Part shown: positions 28,787-38,570 of the stretch, piece by piece
Numbering within the stretch: the stretch's first letter is position 1
Layout: the number at the start of each line of letters is the position of its first letter
From: Sphingobacteriia bacterium
GTDB lineage: Bacteria; Bacteroidota; Bacteroidia; Chitinophagales; Chitinophagaceae
Assembly: GCA_004294135.1 (NCBI GenBank)
Contig: RDZY01000007.1
Span: 62,001-126,000, forward strand
Direction of reading: 5' to 3'
DNA length: 64,000 nt
Translations under genes and position numbers: made by a program
Notes under the pieces: generated by a model
Databases searched by the model: none
What the model was told of the DNA's origin: nothing
The model's input: only the letters and a program-made list of their open reading frames with translations

Positions 28787-28993
28787 TCATCTTACCTCCT
28801 GAGGGCGAATGATATCATCAATCATTTTTTTTGCTTCCTTCAGACGGTCTGAAACAGATTCAATTTTGTTTAGGTCACCGTACTTTTTAAGAATTCGGCC
28901 ATTAACATCTCTGTACTGGATGAACCAGTTCCTACACGTGTCGAGATTAAGGGGGTACAGGGTAGGCAAAAGTTCTTTTTTCTCATAATTCAA
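28787..28993 (-). pseudogene. possible tyrosine-integrase N-terminal remnant
   Basis: 68 aa 'LYPLNLDTCRNWFIQYRDVNGRILKKYGDLNKIESVSDRLKEAKKMIDDI' resembles the N-terminal arm region of Bacteroidota phage-type integrases; catalytic domain absent; next to tRNA-Ser. Confidence 0.45.
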
Positions 28994-29019
28994 TTTTTAC
29001 ACTGAAATCATGAGTAGAT

Positions 29020-29060
29020 TTAATAAAACTGGTCTATGAAAAGACTTTCGTAGACCAGTT
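29020..29060 (-). terminator. terminator downstream of tRNA-Ser
   Basis: Minus strand AACTGGTCTACGA-AAGTCTTT-TCATAGACCAGTT followed by TTATT (one wobble pair). Confidence 0.6.
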
Positions 29061-29105
29061 GTTTTGCTGAAACCCTTATAAACATTGAGTTTTTTGGGTT
29101 TTCTG

Positions 29106-29190
29106 CGGAGAGCTAGGGATTCGAACCCCAGGACCTGTAACAGTCAACAGTTTTCAAGACTGCCGCAATCGACCACTCTGCCAGCTCTCC
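29106..29190 (-). tRNA. tRNA-Ser (anticodon TGA)
   Basis: Minus strand GGAGAGCTGGCAGAGTGGTCGATTGCGGCAGTCTTGAAAACTG...GGGGTTCGAATCCCTAGCTCTCCG; long variable arm, acceptor GGAGAGC/GCTCTCC. Confidence 0.93.
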
Positions 29191-29241
29191 GCGGCAAAAG
29201 TAAGGTCTAGGGTTTTTTATTCCAAAATTATTTAAAACTAT

Positions 29242-29694
29242 TTATACCAGTACTTTCATCACCAGCTTTCGAATGCTTCCATCACCAATCATTGGCGCGT
29301 GTACATCGGTAGGGAAATAAATTCCAAACATGCCTTCTTTCAGCTCAAAAAATAGTGTTGGTGCATCACCCATAAACAATACATCTCGCACGGTGTCGTA
29401 ATTGTCTTTCGGGTGAATACACTCGTGGCGGCTCTTCCACCCCACCCTTTCTTTACCCCGTATACATACCTGTATATCAATATGGGCATTGTGACACTCA
29501 AATCCATCATTTAATAAAGCATCAGGATCTTGGTCGCCCTCCATAATTATAGCCCTAATATTTTCGCCATCCACCTTGGTCTCTCCTATTTCTAACTTTT
29601 CAAGATCTGTACTCAAAATAAAATTCATGGCTTCTGCAAATCTTGGATGCAATGCGGAATAAGATTGCAGTTGAGAAATTTGATCTATAATCAT
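29242..29694 (-). CDS. YhcH/YjgK/YiaL family protein
   Basis: 'ECHNAHIDIQVCIRGKERVGW', 'FFELKEGMFGIYFPTDVHAPMI'; start set at MIIDQ. Confidence 0.88.
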   Translation of the reverse strand: MIIDQISQLQSYSALHPRFAEAMNFILSTDLEKLEIGETKVDGENIRAIIMEGDQDPDALLNDGFECHNAHIDIQVCIRGKERVGWKSRHECIHPKDNYDTVRDVLFMGDAPTLFFELKEGMFGIYFPTDVHAPMIGDGSIRKLVMKVLV

Positions 29695-29726
29695 AAACAA
29701 TGAATTTGAGTGAATAAAATACAAAA

Positions 29727-31664
29727 TTATCGAATCAACTGAATGGATCCACTCAATACTTCAAAACCCATTCCACGTTCTATAATATAATAATAAGTGC
29801 CGACAGGCAGCGCATTCCCTTTAAAAGTTCCATTCCAAGAGCTGCTATATGGCTTAGATTGATACACAACCATTCCAGCTCTATTGAATACTGTTAGTGC
29901 TGCATTTGGATACAATTCCAACCCTGGAATCACCCATAAATCATTCACGCCATCTCCATTGGGCGAGAATGCATTGGGTGGTTCAGTTTTTATGAACACA
30001 ATAATATTTACCGTATCTTTTACCTCACCGCAGGATGCTGATCCCACCGCTCTTAGCTCATAAGAAGTGGTTTGTGAGGGTGTGACTGTAGGAGTTAAAC
30101 TATTTGCATTAATCATAGCAAAGCTGGGTGTCCATCGGTACGATTGATATTGTCCGCTTATACTCCCTAATAAATTAATAGAATTTCCAGCTAATATACG
30201 CTTATCAGTACCCGCATTTACAAGTGGTGGCTTAACAACTTTTATGGTTACTGATATGGAATCTGAGCAGCCCGTTCCATCTCCTATTAACACATAGTAT
30301 TGTGTAGTATCTATTGGTTTTGCAATTACCGATGCTGTATTTGTTGCAGATAATCCAGTAGCGGGTACCCAAGTATAATGGGTGGATCCACTCGCTACCA
30401 GTGGTGTAGATTCTCCAAAACAGATCAACGAATTTCCACTTAGTTTTCCGTTGATAGCATTAAATACTTTTAGATTGATGGTATCAGTAGTAGTACACCC
30501 AGCTGCGGTTTTAATAGCGACCAAATATTGGCCTTCGTCTGTTATATGGATCGATTTAAAAGCTGGATTCTGAATTGCTGCACTAAAATTATTCGGGCCT
30601 TTCCAAGTATATTGCAACAAGGGATCTGATCCCTTTGCTGCGGTAAACTCTACCAATCCGCCCCTACATTGTACTATATTTTTTGTAGCATTTGAGGGTG
30701 GCATGGGAAATAAATTAAGGGTGATTTCTGATGAAACAACCCTACAATCACTATTGGCTAAGTTGGCAGATTCTCCCACCTGCATCCGATATTTAAATGA
30801 GCCTATACCAGTTGGCTGGCGCAAATAATCAGTACTGCCAGCCCCATTGATATTGACCCATGTTTTACCCGTATCTATGCTGGACTGCCACTGAAAAAAG
30901 GGACTCAGAAATCCAGTCCCCACTGTGGTACTGAATTGCAACGGCACTTGATTGGCCATGCAAATATTTAATAAAGTAACACTGTTATTTTGAACTTGGG
31001 TAACAATGGCTGGCCCACAGGGCCTAAATGTAATATCATCTATGGCCAAATCATTGCCACACCCAATTCCTGCATTATTCCTAATCCTTAATACGATAGC
31101 GGTGGTATTGATATCGGGTTTAAACAGAAATCCGTACTGCTTCCAAGTTAATTGAGCAGATTCTTGAATACCCTGCGTATTGTAAGTTTTAAGTACGTTT
31201 CCATTTGTAGTTTCTATGGAAAAAGTAAGATCAGGTTTAACCCCACCGCCACCACAGCTAGCTGGTTTTAATACATTGGCTATCCATGCGCCAAATTCAT
31301 AAGTAGTATTTCCACAGAGTCCTGAAATGGTATCAATATAAAAGTCATCCGGGGTATTTCGTGCATTAATCAACATATACCTGCCCTTAAAATCTTTGGT
31401 ATGATCTTCAGAAACAGTATGCCATGCAGACCCAAAACAAGAAGTTGTTAAATTTGTTATAGTATAAGTGGTATCAATTGGGCATGATGAAGAAACATAT
31501 ACCAGATTAGTCACCCCTTTCTTTAAGGCTTCAGCAAGAGTACTGCCATTACCGAATGTAATATTTACCACTGGATTACCCAAACTTCCTGTACAAAGCT
31601 GTGCATTGGATTGTAATTGAACAATCAATATCAGGGCTAAAAAGGTTGACTTTAATAATGGCAT
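29727..31664 (-). CDS. gliding motility-associated C-terminal (CHU_C) domain secreted protein
   Basis: Signal peptide, Ig/PKD-like segments, C-terminal 'PPNAFSPNGDGVNDLWVIPGLELYPNAALTVFNRAGMVVYQSKPYSSSWNGTFKGNALPVGTYYYII'. Confidence 0.92.
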   Translation of the reverse strand: MPLLKSTFLALILIVQLQSNAQLCTGSLGNPVVNITFGNGSTLAEALKKGVTNLVYVSSSCPIDTTYTITNLTTSCFGSAWHTVSEDHTKDFKGRYMLINARNTPDDFYIDTISGLCGNTTYEFGAWIANVLKPASCGGGGVKPDLTFSIETTNGNVLKTYNTQGIQESAQLTWKQYGFLFKPDINTTAIVLRIRNNAGIGCGNDLAIDDITFRPCGPAIVTQVQNNSVTLLNICMANQVPLQFSTTVGTGFLSPFFQWQSSIDTGKTWVNINGAGSTDYLRQPTGIGSFKYRMQVGESANLANSDCRVVSSEITLNLFPMPPSNATKNIVQCRGGLVEFTAAKGSDPLLQYTWKGPNNFSAAIQNPAFKSIHITDEGQYLVAIKTAAGCTTTDTINLKVFNAINGKLSGNSLICFGESTPLVASGSTHYTWVPATGLSATNTASVIAKPIDTTQYYVLIGDGTGCSDSISVTIKVVKPPLVNAGTDKRILAGNSINLLGSISGQYQSYRWTPSFAMINANSLTPTVTPSQTTSYELRAVGSASCGEVKDTVNIIVFIKTEPPNAFSPNGDGVNDLWVIPGLELYPNAALTVFNRAGMVVYQSKPYSSSWNGTFKGNALPVGTYYYIIERGMGFEVLSGSIQLIR

Positions 31665-31708
31665 TCTATGCGTGAAAATACTAATAAACTATTCAAGAAA
31701 ATGCTGGA

Positions 31709-33814
31709 CTACACTTTTTCTGGTAATTTCTCCACGGTTATTAAATCTGTAATTTCAACATTGATGGGTAATGAACCAATCATAACGATGGCTCTTTTTC
31801 CACGAATTTCTTTTACCTCCCCTACTTGATAGTTTTTCTTGAGTTTAACCAAACTGCCTATTTGTATGGGTTGATTGAGTTCTTTATACTGCTTGTCTAC
31901 TTTTTTCGCCAGCTTATTCACCACAATCGTTTCCTTCTGATTAAAGAGTAGGTTCTGAAGATTCTTTACTACTTCTTGTTTATTGTCGCTCTTCTTCCAG
32001 TCCAGCACTATCTGTTTTAGCTTCCGCTCCATATCTTTCAAATACACCAACCTGTCTTCGGTAACCAAGTGTTGGTTTTTAAGCAGTTCAACCTGTTGGC
32101 GATGCTTTTCTTTATTCATCACCTGCTCCATTTCTTTTTTCAACTTCTCGTTTTCTTTCAATGCGCTGTGGAGCTCTTTTTTTTCTTTTTCTAAATACTG
32201 TAAGTCCTGCTCTGTCCTGTTTAACAATCGATCTAACTTAAAATGATCTTCTTCTACCAGATTTCTTGCCCGGTTAATAAGATGCTTGGGAAGACCAATT
32301 CTTTCTGCAATGGCAAAAGTATAGGAGCTTCCAGGCTTGCCAATAATTAGTTTATACATGGGTTGCAGGTTCAACTCATCAAACTGCATGGCTCCATTAA
32401 TAATTCCTTGGGTATGATTGGCCATCACTTTTAAATTAAGATAGTGTGTGGTTACTACGCCATAAGCATGCCTTCGTCCCAACTCTTCCATAATTACTTC
32501 TGCAAATGCACCACCCAAATTAGGGTCGGATCCACTTCCCAATTCATCTATGAAAAATAAGGTTTTACCATTTGCATTCTCCATAAAATGCTTCATATGA
32601 AGTAAGTGACTGGAATAAGTACTCAACTCAAATTGTAAACTCTGCGTATCTCCAATATGAATATAAAGTTGCTTAAAAATACCCATTTGCGAGAGTGGGC
32701 TCATTGGTACCAACAACCCACTTTGTAGCATCATCTGGTTGAGTCCAATGGTTTTCATGGTTACGGTTTTGCCGCCTGCATTCGGGCCGCTAATCACTAG
32801 TATTCTGCTTTTATCATCCAATGAAATGGTAACAGGAATCGTTTTCTTACCCGATTCCTTATTATATAAATACAGTAGCGGGTGATAAGCATCTACCAAT
32901 AATACCTGTGCTTTATCGGCCAATTCGGGTAGGTTGGCATTCATATTTAGGGCAAGCTGGCCTTTTGCTTTAATAAAATCGTATTCGCCAATCATGTGCA
33001 AATAAGAATCCAACAGCGGTGCATACACCATCATTCTGGCAGTAAGGGCTCTTAATATTTTTTGCACTTCACGCAGTTCTTCATTTTCCAACGCAAATAC
33101 TTCGTTATTGAGTTCAATGGTTTCTTCAGGTTCAATAAAAGCAGTTTTGCGGCTATCACTTTCACCGTGAAGAATGCCCTTCACTTGTCGTTTGTGTTCG
33201 GAAAATACTGCTACTACCCTTCTGCCGTTGCTGAAACTTTCATCAATATCGGCAGTATAACCTGCTTTGGCCATTTTCTGAATTACTTTCTCAAACATCC
33301 GCCGCAATTCATTCCTCCGTTTATAAAGGCTCATCCTTATTTTCTGTAGGTCGGCAGACGCATTGTCTTTCACTACTCCTGCTTCATCCAGTACTTCATC
33401 AATCATTTCAACGATTGCTTTTTCATAGTAGCTATTGCTTAGTACTTCTGCAAGCGCTGGAAATGCCAGCCTCCGCTCCTGATCAAACCATCTAAAAATA
33501 GTCCCGATACTTTCGGTAAGTTTTTTAATCAGCAGCCATTGCTCTCCGGTAAGCAGCGCACCGGGGATGGACAATAACTTGATGTCTTTACTGATATTGA
33601 GGGTAAAATCGTTGGGAAAATATTGCTGTTGTTGTAAGATAAGCTTTAACTCATAGCTCTGCCTTAGTTCCCGATAAATAAAATCTTTTCTAGTATGAAT
33701 ACGAAGTTCAGCACATTTTTTCTTAGAATAATCTGTTCTGCACAAGGAGGCCAACAAGTTTTTTACAGTATCAAATTCCAGTTGTGAGGAGGCCGATTCC
33801 GGGTATAAACGCAT
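31709..33814 (-). CDS. MutS2-like DNA mismatch/recombination ATPase lacking C-terminal Smr domain
   Basis: 'LVISGPNAGGKTVTMKTIGL', 'FFIDELGSGSDPNLGGAFAEVIMEEL', 'ATTH'-like 'VVTTHYLNLKVMA', C-terminal KOW-like segment then stop. Confidence 0.88.
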   Translation of the reverse strand: MRLYPESASSQLEFDTVKNLLASLCRTDYSKKKCAELRIHTRKDFIYRELRQSYELKLILQQQQYFPNDFTLNISKDIKLLSIPGALLTGEQWLLIKKLTESIGTIFRWFDQERRLAFPALAEVLSNSYYEKAIVEMIDEVLDEAGVVKDNASADLQKIRMSLYKRRNELRRMFEKVIQKMAKAGYTADIDESFSNGRRVVAVFSEHKRQVKGILHGESDSRKTAFIEPEETIELNNEVFALENEELREVQKILRALTARMMVYAPLLDSYLHMIGEYDFIKAKGQLALNMNANLPELADKAQVLLVDAYHPLLYLYNKESGKKTIPVTISLDDKSRILVISGPNAGGKTVTMKTIGLNQMMLQSGLLVPMSPLSQMGIFKQLYIHIGDTQSLQFELSTYSSHLLHMKHFMENANGKTLFFIDELGSGSDPNLGGAFAEVIMEELGRRHAYGVVTTHYLNLKVMANHTQGIINGAMQFDELNLQPMYKLIIGKPGSSYTFAIAERIGLPKHLINRARNLVEEDHFKLDRLLNRTEQDLQYLEKEKKELHSALKENEKLKKEMEQVMNKEKHRQQVELLKNQHLVTEDRLVYLKDMERKLKQIVLDWKKSDNKQEVVKNLQNLLFNQKETIVVNKLAKKVDKQYKELNQPIQIGSLVKLKKNYQVGEVKEIRGKRAIVMIGSLPINVEITDLITVEKLPEKV

Positions 33815-33860
33815 ATGCAGTTCATTTCAATTGCTTGCAAAGGTAAGCAGCTGGGTTGCT

Positions 33861-34370
33861 TTATTGAAAGGAATAACTGGGAACGGGTGTTTTTTGTTTG
33901 CTCGGAAAAAGTACAGTAAGTGAATAAAGTGAAAATGCCAGTTGCAATATTACCTGTGCACACAAAATAACATAGGTAGCCATTGTAGCTTCCATCCATA
34001 ATTTATTTTCTGGGAAGTCAAAAATGGGAGTACCCACTTGTGGCGATGCGGGTTGAACCACTTGGTAGGTAAACATAAGGGAGAAAAGTAAGAAGACAGA
34101 CAGTAGTACGTGGAGAAAATTAACTGCAAAATGCCCCTTATCTTGATCTCGCATAAACCGATGCATAAGGTAAGGGATTAAGAAAAAAGGGATGTGAAAA
34201 ATAAGAATATTGGTGCTCAGTATAAATGGAACCGAAACACCAAAGTATGGATCAATGCTTAATGAGTCGTAGAAGTAATACAATAGAAAAAACAGCAACA
34301 AGGGCATCCCCAGCAGCAGCGACTCCATACGGAGCGACATATATTTCCAAAATTGCGATTGAAAACTCAT
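33861..34370 (-). CDS. hypothetical membrane protein
   Basis: 169 aa with four hydrophobic segments. Confidence 0.65.
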   Translation of the reverse strand: MSFQSQFWKYMSLRMESLLLGMPLLLFFLLYYFYDSLSIDPYFGVSVPFILSTNILIFHIPFFLIPYLMHRFMRDQDKGHFAVNFLHVLLSVFLLFSLMFTYQVVQPASPQVGTPIFDFPENKLWMEATMATYVILCAQVILQLAFSLYSLTVLFPSKQKTPVPSYSFQ

Positions 34371-34519
34371 AATTGTACGGTAAAACGAATTTAACTTAAT
34401 TTTGACTATCTACCATCTACAAGCGTTAAAACACCTTGTTTTGGTATAAAAAAATCCTTAAATAAACAAAAATACCAAACTGTTTGTACTGTTATATCGT
34501 AGTTTATACAAAAGCAATT

Positions 34520-35176
34520 ATGCAAAAAAAGTATTTATTTTTTCTCTTCCTCAGTCTATTTCAGTTCTGTTGCGCAGCACCAGAGAAACCAAAAAATGAA
34601 CCAATGAGTAACAATACAATGGCACCAATTCCCGAAGGATTAAAGACCGATACTGCCACATTTGGCGAAGGATGTTTCTGGTGTACAGAGGCTTTTTTTC
34701 AACGGATAGATGGGGTATTGCAAGTTTTGAGTGGATATGGTGGCGGTCATGTAGAAAACCCTACTTATGAGCAGGTTTGTGATAAAAATACGGGGCATAT
34801 TGAATTGTGTAGAATTGTGTACGATCCTGCTAAAGTAACTTATGATGAGCTGCTGGAAGTATTTTGGAAAACGCACGATCCCACCACTATGGATCGTCAA
34901 GGCAATGATGTAGGACCTCAGTACCGCAGTGCTATCTATTACCACAATGCGGAGCAGAAAGAAAAAGCCAATCAGTATAAGGCTGAACTAGATAAAAGTG
35001 GTGCGTGGGCTAACCCCATTATAACTATTATAGAGCCATTGAAAAATTTTTATCCAGCAGAAAACTACCACCAGAATTACTACAATGGCAACCAAAATCA
35101 AGGATATTGCCGTTTTGTAATTGCGCCTAAGTTGGAGAAATTTGAGAAAGTATTCAAAGCCAAATTAAAGCATTAG
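34520..35176 (+). CDS. msrA: peptide-methionine (S)-S-oxide reductase MsrA (putatively lipoprotein)
   Basis: 'TATFGEGCFWCTEAFFQRIDGV', 'GYGGG', 'FWKTHDPTTMDRQGNDVGPQYRSAIYYH'; lipobox-like FQFCCAAP. Confidence 0.93.
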   Translation: MQKKYLFFLFLSLFQFCCAAPEKPKNEPMSNNTMAPIPEGLKTDTATFGEGCFWCTEAFFQRIDGVLQVLSGYGGGHVENPTYEQVCDKNTGHIELCRIVYDPAKVTYDELLEVFWKTHDPTTMDRQGNDVGPQYRSAIYYHNAEQKEKANQYKAELDKSGAWANPIITIIEPLKNFYPAENYHQNYYNGNQNQGYCRFVIAPKLEKFEKVFKAKLKH

Positions 35177-35183
35177 GCATTCA

Positions 35184-36830
35184 TTATTTGGTGGTTGATG
35201 CGTGGCGTAATTCAAGCAAATTGAGTGCATTGGGCTCAAACCCTACTAAATTGGGCTGTACCAAATGAAAAACAACATCATACCAAATAGGTATTACGGG
35301 GGCATCATCCATTACCATCTGATCCATTCTACGGTATAGGCTGTATCGCACAGAATCGTTGGTCTCTTTTAGTGCAGCCTCATATAAAATGTCAAAAGCA
35401 GGGTTTTTGTAACGGGTATAGTTGGGAGGCGCGGGGTTCTTGCTGTAAAACATGGCCATATAATTCTCCGCGTCGGGATAATCGGCAATCCAGCTTCCTC
35501 TAAAGAATAAAGCTTGTGATTTTGCAGTTTGTTCTAATAACAGACTTTTCTGAACCACTTCCACCTGAACTTTAATGCCTACTTCTTCTAACTGGCGCGC
35601 AATAAAACTGGCAATATCTGTATAAATAGCAATGGTAAGTAATTTAATAGGTGCTGTGTTGCCTGCAATGTATTGCGCCTGTTTCAGTAATGCCCTGGCC
35701 TTATCGGGTTGATAAGTATAACCTTTAACGGTGCCGGTATTGTTAGAGGGAAGTCCCCCCGGAACAAAACCAGCTTCTGCGGCAATGCCGATTGAATTGC
35801 GCATATACATCATCAATTGTCTGCGATTGATGGCATAGTTCATGGCTTGGCGTATCAACTTGTTGTTGGTGGGCGAATTTTTCACCAGCTTATTGGTTTC
35901 ATCTACCAAAATACCCATATATTCTATATTCAGGTAAGGGTGTTTTTTCAGCACCAGTTGGTGCGTCCATTCGGTGTGTAAAACGCCTTTTTTGGTTAGG
36001 ATTTCATCTTTAAATGAAGGGTCAATATCATTGATAAAGCTCAGTTTTTTTTGCTGGAACTGTAAGAATTCAGTCGCTTTATTATCATAAAAACTCACTT
36101 TAACAGCGTCTAAATAAGGCAGTTTTTTACCGCTTTTATCTTTTTCCCAGTAGTCGTTATTTTTATGCATAACAAGCGACTCTCCTTCCTCCCAAGAAAT
36201 AAATTGAAAGGGACCAGAACCACAGGGATTGTTGCGAAAATCTTTGCCATAATATTCAACTATTTCTTTGGGTACAATGCTGCAATATTGCATGCTTAAT
36301 ATTCCAAGAATGGGTTGAAAAGCACGTATCAGTCTTACTTCTAGGGTGCTATCATTTAATGCAATAAAACCAGCATTGGCTACTCTATTGTTAAAAATCC
36401 ATGCCCCGCTGCTAGCCACCAATGGGTCTCTAATTCTGTTGAGGCTGTAAACAATATCGGCTGCTACTACCCTTCTGCCTTTTCCATTTTTAAACAACGG
36501 GTGCGGGTGAAAAAAAACATCACTGCGTAAATGAAAAGTATAGGTCAACCGATCACTACTAATATCCCAGCTTTTAGCCACAGATGGAATTACTTGTAGG
36601 TTGGAATCAATTTCAACCAAAGTGCTGTAGAGCTGGTGAACCACCCACATGATGGATTGGTTTTTAGCAAATGCGGGATCTAGTGTGGCTATGCCACTGG
36701 TTTCATTGTAATAAAAAACCTGTTTATTCGAATATTGTTTCTGTTCGCAAGCAGTAAATACAGCAATCACACCGATCAATAAAAGAGGGTATTTTTTTTG
36801 CAATTGTTTAAAGGGATATGAACTCAACAT
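35184..36830 (-). CDS. ABC transporter (oligopeptide-type) substrate-binding protein
   Basis: SBP_bac_5-type 'VVHQLYSTLVEIDSNLQVIPSVAKSWDIS', 'GSGPFQFISWEEGESLVMHKNNDYW'; lipobox-like AVFTACEQ. Confidence 0.9.
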   Translation of the reverse strand: MLSSYPFKQLQKKYPLLLIGVIAVFTACEQKQYSNKQVFYYNETSGIATLDPAFAKNQSIMWVVHQLYSTLVEIDSNLQVIPSVAKSWDISSDRLTYTFHLRSDVFFHPHPLFKNGKGRRVVAADIVYSLNRIRDPLVASSGAWIFNNRVANAGFIALNDSTLEVRLIRAFQPILGILSMQYCSIVPKEIVEYYGKDFRNNPCGSGPFQFISWEEGESLVMHKNNDYWEKDKSGKKLPYLDAVKVSFYDNKATEFLQFQQKKLSFINDIDPSFKDEILTKKGVLHTEWTHQLVLKKHPYLNIEYMGILVDETNKLVKNSPTNNKLIRQAMNYAINRRQLMMYMRNSIGIAAEAGFVPGGLPSNNTGTVKGYTYQPDKARALLKQAQYIAGNTAPIKLLTIAIYTDIASFIARQLEEVGIKVQVEVVQKSLLLEQTAKSQALFFRGSWIADYPDAENYMAMFYSKNPAPPNYTRYKNPAFDILYEAALKETNDSVRYSLYRRMDQMVMDDAPVIPIWYDVVFHLVQPNLVGFEPNALNLLELRHASTTK

Positions 36831-36965
36831 GCACTCGAATATCCTACTTTTAAGGCATGAATAAAAAAATAACTCAAACAGCTTCTATGAATAAATGATT
36901 TAGTAAACTAGATTTGCAGGAGTACCAGAAGAGAAATAAACCTCGATGATAATGAATTAAGCAGC

Positions 36966-38465
36966 ATGGGAACCATTAGGAAACAAACCATCATTTCAAG
37001 TATACTGGTCTATATTGGCTTTATAATAGGTGCGCTCAATACTTATTTCTATGTAAAAAATGGGCTATTTACTTCGGAGCAGTTTGGTATTACACGAATT
37101 TTTTTTGATTTTGCCCAGAATATGGCTGCATTTGGCACACTGGGTGTGGTGCCAGTTATTTATAAATTTTATCCCTACTATAAAGATAATTTAGAAAAAC
37201 ACCGCATAGATTTAATAACGTGGGCAATGTTGGCAGCGGGAATTGGACTTTTATTGGTGATTATTGCAGGCTGGTATTTTCGCCCCATTTTTGTAGCCCA
37301 ATTTTATCAGAAGTCTGAGTTGATTGTCAAGTATTATTATTGGTTATTTCCGTTCACCCTAGGTATGCTTTTTTTTAATGTATTAGAGGGTTTGTGCTGG
37401 GCGGTGAATAAAACGGTTGTTTCTAGTTTTTTAAAAGAAACAGTCTTAAGAATTATTACGCTGGTGTTTATTCTACTGTTTTATGCAAAGCTTATTAGTT
37501 TTGATTCATTTATTTATGGGTTTGCTTTTTTATATATTATCATTTTTATAATATTAGCAGCCTATTTATACAAAGAGGGTGCACTATTTTTTCCTGCAAT
37601 TGTGAGCCGGGTTACCAAAAAGTTCTGGAAAAAAATGCTTGCAATGCAAGTTTTAATATACAGTGGTACAGTAATAGCATCCATTGCTGCAACCATTGAT
37701 AGTTTTATCATAGCCAAATTTCAGGGGCTTGCTGTGGTGGGTGTTTTTGCGTTGGCGCAGTATGCGGCCAATCTTTTACAAGTGCCACAGAGAAGTATTG
37801 TAGCCGTTTCTGCGGGTGTATTATCGCGTGCGTGGAAGGATAAAAATCTTCCAGAGATTCGCCGTATTTATAAAAGATCTTGTATTAATTTGTTGTTGAT
37901 GGCATTGGTAATATTTGGAAATTTATGGTTGAATATAGCGGATGCAATTCAGGTATTTGATGTACAGCAGGAATACTCAGCAGGGTTGAATACTATTTTT
38001 GTTTTAGGAATGGTAAGAATAATTGATGCCGGAACAGGGCTGAATGCGATGGTTATCAATACATCTACTTTTTGGCGTTTCGACTTTTTCAGTGGCGTAA
38101 TATTATTAATTTTAAGGTTACCCCTCACCTATTACCTGATTAAGCATTATGGAATTATTGGATCTGCGTTTGCGGAGCTGGCAGCATATGGGGTATATAA
38201 TTTTATTCGGTATGAATTTTTACGGCGAAAATTCAATATGCAACCTTTTGATTTAAAAACATTGTGGGCTATAATGGTTACTATGCTTGCATTTGCAACC
38301 AGTTATTTTTTATTCAGGGGAGTAATAGGATGGTGGGCAATGATTGGCAGATCGGTTATTTTCTCTAGTATAATGATAGCGGCCATATTCAAATTAAAGC
38401 TTACCCCCGATGCTGCACAGTTGTACCAAATATTTAAACTGAGGATTGGAAAGGGCGGGAATTAA
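36966..38465 (+). CDS. oligosaccharide flippase / polysaccharide biosynthesis membrane protein
   Basis: 499 aa with many TM segments; MATE-like/Wzx-type pattern. Confidence 0.82.
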   Translation: MGTIRKQTIISSILVYIGFIIGALNTYFYVKNGLFTSEQFGITRIFFDFAQNMAAFGTLGVVPVIYKFYPYYKDNLEKHRIDLITWAMLAAGIGLLLVIIAGWYFRPIFVAQFYQKSELIVKYYYWLFPFTLGMLFFNVLEGLCWAVNKTVVSSFLKETVLRIITLVFILLFYAKLISFDSFIYGFAFLYIIIFIILAAYLYKEGALFFPAIVSRVTKKFWKKMLAMQVLIYSGTVIASIAATIDSFIIAKFQGLAVVGVFALAQYAANLLQVPQRSIVAVSAGVLSRAWKDKNLPEIRRIYKRSCINLLLMALVIFGNLWLNIADAIQVFDVQQEYSAGLNTIFVLGMVRIIDAGTGLNAMVINTSTFWRFDFFSGVILLILRLPLTYYLIKHYGIIGSAFAELAAYGVYNFIRYEFLRRKFNMQPFDLKTLWAIMVTMLAFATSYFLFRGVIGWWAMIGRSVIFSSIMIAAIFKLKLTPDAAQLYQIFKLRIGKGGN

Positions 38466-38570
38466 AATGGGGGGAAACATAGAAAATTCAGCAATTGATG
38501 AAATAAAATTCGCTAATAAAATTTCTGGACGCAGCATTTTAGACCAAATCACTTTTGAGAATTACAGCTA

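Larger units (their letters stand above)
25260..28993. mobile_element. decayed integrative element / genomic islet on the 3' side of tRNA-Ser
   Basis: IS transposase fragment, VapE-like P-loop gene, orphan small ORFs, PIN toxin and integrase N-terminus-like remnant bounded by valS and tRNA-Ser; ends not precisely defined. Confidence 0.6.
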
